Shown one piece after another: positions 57,326-64,000 of a stretch of 64,000 nt of DNA. The stretch's first letter is position 1. Each line of letters begins with the position of its first letter. The DNA is from Acanthochlamys bracteata (taxonomy: Eukaryota; Streptophyta; Magnoliopsida; Pandanales; Velloziaceae). The position numbers and the translations under genes are program-made. The notes below the pieces were generated by a model, which saw only the letters and a program-made list of their open reading frames with translations, was not told where the DNA came from and made no database searches. The DNA lies in the NCBI GenBank assembly GCA_019914995.1, contig CM034139.1, positions 3,326,461 to 3,390,460 on the forward strand, read 5' to 3'.

Positions 57326-60160
57326 AGCTGAAGAAATTTTCATAACCAGTTTCATTTGGACTCCGTAAGCCTTGTGGCTAGCTGCATTTTAATTGGAACA
57401 GTACCAGGGGCTTCTGTCTCCTGTTATGCTTGAGCATTTAGCTTTTCAAGCTATAAGTATGCCTCGGATGCTGCTGTGAGAGCACACATGCTAACCTGCT
57501 GTTTGCAGTAGCAGCATCCACCAGTAGATGAAACATTTTTTACAGAATTCTTTAGAAATGCCAAATGAGAAAATTTTCCTAGTCAGAAGATACTGGACAA
57601 CTTGTTGCAGCATATTGTTCAATTGGTCTTCTAGCTAATCGCAGTCGTACTATCATCAAGATTAAAACCTAAGAACTAAGTTTCTCATACATAGTTTCTG
57701 GCAAGGTTCTGATAGGGTTTGCGTTGCTGTTTGTTTCGAAGTGACAGGTCTTTGGTCTACCAACTTATTGAAGAAAGCTATCTTATCAAGATAACGATGT
57801 TCATTATGTCGGTGCAAACCTACATGTAAAATAGGTGAGATCTCTTTGCTGCTGGAGAAGATACGAGAATACAGTACTTGGTTCCATCAACATGTTTTAG
57901 CTCGCACTCGAACAGGTGAAAGACATAACACATACATATGCAAGTGATGCTATAATCTTTGAACATTACTTATGTGATAGTTCTTTTTCTTCTGTGTCTG
58001 AATAATCAATGTTGTAAACTGCTACCATAGAATACAATGCTTGAGTTGCTGAAAAGCCTGAAAGGAGTTGGATAATAATCTTTTTAAAAAAAGTTAGCAT
58101 TTATACAGACTTCCGTAGGTGAATTAGCAAACTATTGCTAATGCTAACGGATTTCCCTTTGTAATTTGCTCTTGATGTACAGAATCCTGTAAGTTTGAAA
58201 TCCCAAATATATCAATGGAATTTAATTTAACTATCAAAGAACCGAGGTAAGCAGAGAAAGTGATTTCTTCCATCCTTGCATTCTATGTTCTAGTTGAATA
58301 GTAACTAAACCCAAACAGTAGATGATAGTTAAATCTTTTTTGGAAATTCAGTAGGTTGGTTAGAAACCAATAATTGTTCAGTATTTCCTAGGCAATCCTT
58401 AATGTCCGTGCAGTGAGATATGTTTATTAGGGCATGTGCGCCTTCTATTGCCTCCATCTCCTCTCCATTTCAAAATCAATTTTGTAAATTCAAGTACTGT
58501 TGAACCAAGAGTTTCCCCAATATGCGTCTTCAGCTGCACGCCTAAGCAACACCCTGAGCTCCATCTCATGGCCTAGGGTAAGGTTGAAAAGTAACACAGC
58601 ATTCTGGTTTAAGAGTTCCCACCTGTTCAACAAAAATGTTAAGGTTAAAACAATGATTTATCTCCTTGAGAAAGGGAAGAATTGCAAGTAAACATAGGTT
58701 GGGTTTTGCCTGTACTTGAGACATGCATGATGCAAGAAAATCATGATTTGGGGTCTCATGAAACTACTGCCCGGGCAATATCTTGGTCATCTGCTAAAAG
58801 ATGAAAATGTCCCTGCTTTTGGATTAAAGTCCTATGCAAATGAAAGGCTGTTAGTCTTTTTAATTAGTATTTACCTACAAGATAAGCAAGAAAACTAAGA
58901 CCTTCCAATGCTTAGGAAAAGTGTACCTGGCAGAAGTTGCTCATGAGATATAACAATGATTTCTCGAGTCTGCTGAATGAATCTTTTAAAGAAAAATTTC
59001 ACAACGCTGCTTACCCATAGATGACCACATTATCTTTCACAACCCTTCTGAATATAAAGAAACATTTGCCAGGCGTATTAGTTCATCAGCTACCTGGTTG
59101 TAGATATGGCTTCGTCATGAATTGGCTATCACATATAATCTGCAATAAGGAAGACAGCCTTCCAAGACTTTATCTTTTGATGTTTTTGTAGCTCCTTTAG
59201 CTGGGCAAATATTCCGCATACATCCAATGGCCAAGAAAGCAGTATGTTTCAGTCATGGAATAGTCCAGTGAACCAACATTAGCATGCCTTCAAACTAAAG
59301 TTGTTTCTTACCTCGGATGTATACTACAACTTTATTATACCATCAGTTGTGAGAAGTTCATTCCAGTACTTCTGACTGCATATTGTTCAATTTCCTGCAG
59401 CATTGAAGACGCCACCAGAAGCCCGCAGATAGATTTCTAGCAAATGTGTTGTCTTACCTCCTTTAACCTTCACCTGACTTCTCATCACCTAAAATTCTTG
59501 TCAAGTTCTCCCTGCACTGGATTGTTAGGAAGCAAAGGCACATTGATATATGATTCAAGTTTAATAACCTGCGTCTAACTACTGAAATTGATGATAGTAA
59601 AGGTACGTAGGTAAGCAAGCATGACAAGCTGCTCTACCTTAAAAGCATGAGGATATGCTATTCCTGGAATGCTGCGCGTCATTGATCTATCCTGCTATAA
59701 GCCCTTCATACAACGTTTCTATAGATCTTCAGATTTGAAGCTAACGAGAATATAGCATGTGTAATGAAATATCATCTGAAGAAGAGTGGCAGAACGAAAA
59801 CCAACCTATCATTCTTTCAGGGGAAAAAATTTTGAAGTGCAAGAAACATAGATTAGAAAATTCATAAATAGAGTATATGCAATGAATCTACCATTGTATT
59901 AAGAAATTTGCTTACACCAAAGCTTTGATGCAGCACAACTGATGTTTTGTGTTATTTTAGTTTCTGTGCATACTCTGACTCAACCTCAATTGGGCATCTG
60001 TAAGACCTTTCGTGCTTCTCAATTGTTAGCTCTCATGGCTTACATGGCAATGTCATTCCTATGAGGAAAAAAGGAACAAGAAAAGAAACCAAGAGTTATC
60101 AACTTTCTACCCTACACGAATATACTCGCAATATACTCACTACAATGTTAAAATCCCGAG
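57326..60160. other. Extended region downstream of the PPR gene, no supported coding gene
   Basis: This stretch has a more balanced base composition than the AT-rich spacers and resembles transcribed, non-coding DNA: a long or spliced 3' UTR of the PPR gene or an adjacent non-coding transcript. The frames are short, and none shows a domain. There are no obvious repeats. Confidence 0.4.
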
Positions 60161-60345
60161 TCTACATCTCAAAACAGTAATTCAATAAGCATAGTTGCCT
60201 AGGGCTTATAAACCCACTTCAACATTCGCCCCTCATGCGAGGGGTGAATGTGAGTCACGCTATTAATTGTGTTTAATGGACATATCAGACAAGCTTATAG
60301 TCTCTGATACTATATTAGAGGACTGGATTTACAATTTAAAACACT
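60160..60345 (-). repeat. Possible LTR/TRIM remnant with hairpin and primer-site-like end
   Basis: The plus strand contains CATTCGCCCCTC-ATGC-GAGGGGTGAATG (60,223-60,250), an almost perfect inverted repeat with a 4-base loop, and shortly after CTCTGATACTATATTA (60,303-60,318), close to the reversed tRNA-Met primer site next to an LTR. These features together recall a short LTR element on the minus strand. No second LTR was found. Confidence 0.35.
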
Positions 60346-62734
60346 AGTGCAATGAGTGTAATCTTGTTCAGAGCTTGTAAACAGCTCAGGCTACTGCCAA
60401 CCGGACAATGTGAAACTAAATCCACTCTTGGAAGTCCATTCTTTTCTAAACCTGAGATGAAAATAGACTTATAAATCTGAAGCTCAAATGCCCTTGGATT
60501 GCTGAACCTCTTGTGTAATAGTCCGTCAGCAAGAGGACCTGAGGAGTTATCCCAGAACCGGCTAAAAGCGCAAACCATAAGCCAAAAGTTTCAATCTCTA
60601 ATGAAAATGTAGGATTTGTTTCTTCAACTAGGAGAGTATGTAATTGGCACAGAATGTTCTAGCATGTCAGTCCATTATATCCCGCTATCTCCATACATAA
60701 AAAAACATCTAAGAGTAAACATCTCCTACATAACCAATAAGCATAGAGATCGCAATTGCAAGTTGTCACCTCAAGCGAAAAGATTCATAAATTAAGCCAA
60801 AAGAACTTTCAAATGTCTGCAGAAAGAAAATTCACTAACATTCTACTAGTAGCTAGGTTATGGATTGTCCACAAATACATTAAAAGATTCACCACTTATT
60901 GCAACAAAAACCTCAAACAACTTCGTTGCACCTAGCAACGGATCTATTCAAGCAGCATATTCAGGGCATGTGTGGGGGTGCCCTTTGGGAGTGGGTATCA
61001 CTCCTTTCCAACGACTCAATTTTATTTTACGTTTTAAAAAAAATTTTCTTCAATATTTTACAAAATTTATTTAAAAATTTAAAAAATATAAAAAAATTTA
61101 ACATTGTAAGATATTATTATTACTTATTTTTATTATTTTTTTATAAAAATAATAAAATTTATTTTCTAAAATAGAATAAAAATATTTTTCATTACGAAAA
61201 TTTTTTATTTCAAAAGTACTTCTAAATAATTTTAGGATTGCCCAAGTATTTTTGGAAAAGATTTTTAAAAAAAATAAGCATTTAGGTAAAATAATTAAAT
61301 ATATACATATAATTATTTATGATTGTACTATTCATCTATTTTTTCTTTTTTTAAAAAAAATCTATAGAACAAGAGAAAGCTTTTTGTTCGACATTATTGT
61401 AAGGAAGCACTCTAAAAAAAGATAGAAGTAGAAAAAAATACTGCCAAATATGGCCTCAATCACAATGAGTCTTTCGACCTTTGTTTTCCTCTTTGCTCCA
61501 AGCCTCAAACTCAAGAGGTTGGTTGGTTAACAAAATGATACAACTACAATTATATTGTGCGTTTGGTAATGTTTATCGCTCCCAAAAAATTTATTTTTAA
61601 TTCCAAAAAATAAAGTATCATTTTTAGAATTATTTAAACAAATTTTTAAAAATATGAATAAATAATAAAATAATTATACATATATTTTTTATTTTTTAAA
61701 TATTTACAAAATAAAGTATTTAAAAATTTTCACAAAACTTTGTTTATAAACAATTCTAATATAATTTATACTAGAATAAATGGGCCAACTCGATTCAGCC
61801 TCTTAACAGTGATTGACAGGCTCAATTCATTTTATTGATCAATCTTGCTTTTAGACTTGGCTAGTTTTTTCTTTCAGTTTTAAAATTTTTTAAAAAATCA
61901 ATTATAAATACTTCATTTTACTCTCTCACCTTATTTTCAAATCTCAAACTTTAATTGGTTTGTCACTTAAAAAAAGATAAAACTAAAAAAATAAAAAAAA
62001 CTCAGTTTGCAAGCCAAACCAAGCCAAAAAAATTGTTTATATGTAACTAATAAACCTTCCAACAGTCATTGATATATCTCAAAGTTGATTTTTTGATGGT
62101 TGTTCAAACATATAAAACCTGAAAATACTTTGTTGTGCTTTTATCTGTAACTTTCGAATTTGAGATGTTTTTCGGAAACTTAGAAAAAGTGCATGATACT
62201 TCGATATTACTATATTCTCATAACTTTTATCAACATAAAAAATTGAAAACATGGACAGCTTGAAATAACAAAACCGAGTTTTTAGATTTTAGCTTATGAT
62301 AACAAGTTCTCCGCGTTGTCCAATTCATATATATATATTTGAAAATTAAAACAAAATTTTGAAAATATTTATGATAAAAATAATTTTATAAAAAATATAA
62401 AAATTGTATATTATACTGTTCAGTTATATTTTCTTAATTTTTAAAAATTTATAAGTATTGTAAAATATGAATTTTAAAATTATAAAAACTTTGAAAATTA
62501 AAAAATAGTCTATAAAAACTGCCAATCATCTCCGAAATAAATTAGTTCAAATCTTAAGAACTCAAACTGATTGAACAAAGTTTTTTTATTTTAAATTTAT
62601 GTAGATATCCATAAATGAATAAAATTAGAGGGTTTTAAACAAAACCTTCCTGTAATACTTCAATCTTTATCGTTTCAATAAAACTTTATATAGAACTTTT
62701 AAGGGTTCTTTTCGAAAATACCCCTGGAAGTCTG
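60346..62734. other. Intergenic DNA with MITE-like copies
   Basis: The minus-strand frame at 60,336-60,578 (80 residues) has no recognised domain. MITE-like copies appear at about 61,010-61,250 and 61,555-61,760. The rest is A/T-rich and unassigned. The last 100 bases are presumably the promoter of the gene that begins near 62,735. Confidence 0.5.
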
Positions 62735-62970
62735 TGAACTTGCGATCCACTCCCCCCACCATCAGACTTCTTCTCTTCACTCTTTCGTTCTCTTTCTTTT
62801 TTTCGTTCTCTCCACCAGTGCGGCGCGGTACGATCTCATCACTTCAATCTTCTTCCTTCATCTGGACTGTCGATCTCTCACTTTGTCTGCTGACCTTTAT
62901 CTATCGACCGTCCGATCTGATAGGGATTTTCTCCAATCGTCGATTTGACTCTGGTTTCGTTCGGGAAAAG
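62735..62970 (+). other. Probable 5' UTR exon of a gene extending beyond the window
   Basis: A C/T-rich, comparatively GC-rich stretch with many TTCTTCTC/TCTCTTTC strings, typical of plant leaders, ends at donor GGGAAAAG|GTTAGATCTG (62,970). Downstream sequence to the window end is T-rich and intron-like, with no convincing coding exon. A frame exists (62,734-62,997) but its composition is that of a translated UTR. The coding part should lie past base 64,000. Confidence 0.5.
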
Positions 62971-64000
62971 GTTAGATCTGTTTGGTTTTTGAGCTAATTT
63001 GAAGTTAATTGTTTGAAATTGTTTGTTAGGGTTATGAACATTATAATGATTCATTTGAATCGAATATTTTGTTGTAGATTTGTTTCAAAATTTTACAGGG
63101 ATTTTAGGTGGTTTGGGGGTTTTCTTTTAGGGAGAATTTGTGGATTTTGATCACCCCACTCTAGATAAGAAATAATATTTTTGTTAATTCTTTTCTAGGG
63201 ATTTTCGGGAGTTTTTTGGTCTTACTTTGATCGCCTTAATCTAGTTAAGAAGTAAGATTTTGTGTCTCAAAAAATTTTTTTAGGGATTTTGGGTTGCTTA
63301 ATCGATTTGAGGATTTTCTTTAGGGGATTTTTGTTATTAATGTGCGCCCTAATCTAGTTAAGAAATATAGGATTTCGTAAAGACGTACAAAAAAGTTTTT
63401 TATTAACAGCACGGATCAGTTTGTGTTCTTTTATGGATTTCTCGATGTTTTGGTTTCTGTCAAGCTAGGTCGGTCCTATCTTTTTGTAAAATTATAACTT
63501 TATACTTGATAGTCCACTTTTCAGATTCTTTTTTTCTTAAAAGTTCCAATTTTGTTTGTATTGATAGAATATGTCTAAAGAACTTGTGAATTTGTATGAA
63601 AGGTAATACTTTGTCAACTAACCGCTGTTTTTTGAGGGATTTGTAGGTTTGTGCAGTTATGAGTTGAAGTTCTTTTCTGTATGAGGTGCTAGCTTGCCCC
63701 ATAATTATTCAATTTTCAGTTTCTTGTATATTTCTAATGGATTTTTTGGTTATTTGAATGTTTGTTGGACCTACAAAACACGGGGAGCATAACTTATTGG
63801 TTAGTTCATTACTGCATCTCAGTTAATCCGAGATGCTTGTTGGCTGTGGTTAATCTTTGTCTCAGACTAGAAGACAAGTTGGCATTTTTTGGATTTCAGA
63901 TCCCTTTTGCTGTTCTAATGGTTTTGCTTCTTGATTTGTCCTTATTAGGTATCTAAAAGATGTTATAAATTAATTCAGTAGCTATGTTTCACATGCTTCT
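62971..64000 (+). other. Probable leader intron with internal degenerate repeats
   Basis: T-rich sequence following a good donor. From about 63,098 to 63,375 a unit of roughly 90-100 bases is repeated three times imperfectly: each has AGGGATTTT near its start and a CTAGTTAAGAAATA-like string near its end. Short frames at 63,460-63,702 (minus) and 63,762-63,956 (plus) have no supporting motif. Confidence 0.4.

Overview
This window is nuclear DNA from a flowering plant. The genes are spliced with GT-AG introns (one GC-AG), are widely spaced, and encode plant-specific products: dihydroflavonol reductase, an ADP-glucose pyrophosphorylase large subunit, a PLS-class pentatricopeptide protein and a GH5 endo-mannanase. 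Between them lies very AT-rich DNA full of decayed Copia retrotransposons, a CACTA transposon and many short MITE-like repeats. I cannot name the species. Exon coordinates were derived by hand from reading-frame continuity and splice signals.

Layout from left to right. (1) 1-4.3 kb, + strand: the 3' part of an auxilin-like J-domain gene (clathrin uncoating), converging with (2) 4.6-6.3 kb, - strand: a complete six-exon dihydroflavonol 4-reductase gene (anthocyanin and proanthocyanidin pathway). (3) 6.3-10.9 kb: repeats, including a 2.1-kb CACTA element with a 3-bp target duplication and what looks like a captured host-gene fragment. (4) 10.97 kb, +: a small intronless plant protein of unknown function. 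(5) 12.6-18.65 kb: a mosaic of Copia retrotransposon remnants on the - strand. (6) 20.1-28.26 kb, +: a large spliced gene resembling PCH1 (a phytochrome B-binding light-signalling protein). (7) 29.86-30.18 kb, +: a two-exon secreted cysteine-rich peptide. (8) 34.7-37.4 kb, +: a five-exon endo-beta-1,4-mannanase, converging with (9) 38.0-44.4 kb, -: a sixteen-exon AGPase large-subunit gene (starch synthesis). (10) 44.4-51.3 kb: repeats, with a decayed Tnt1-like gag/protease fragment on the + strand. (11) 51.4-54.2 kb, +: a BOD1/SHG1-domain protein. (12) 55.2-57.3 kb, +: an intronless 701-residue PPR protein of the At3g47840 type. (13) 57.3-62.7 kb: no supported gene. (14) 62.7 kb to the end, +: probably the untranslated first exon and leader intron of a gene whose coding part lies beyond the window.

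The genes are ordinary single-copy plant loci with unrelated jobs (membrane traffic, flavonoids, light signalling, wall remodelling, starch, chromatin or kinetochore, organelle RNA) and form no operon or obvious cluster. I found no convincing undescribed multi-gene system. The most interesting items are the CACTA element with captured coding sequence, the MITE family (one copy inside a gene intron), the cysteine-rich peptide gene, the NEP-to-NEI change in the mannanase catalytic motif, and the GC-AG intron plus non-catalytic signature of the AGPase large subunit.
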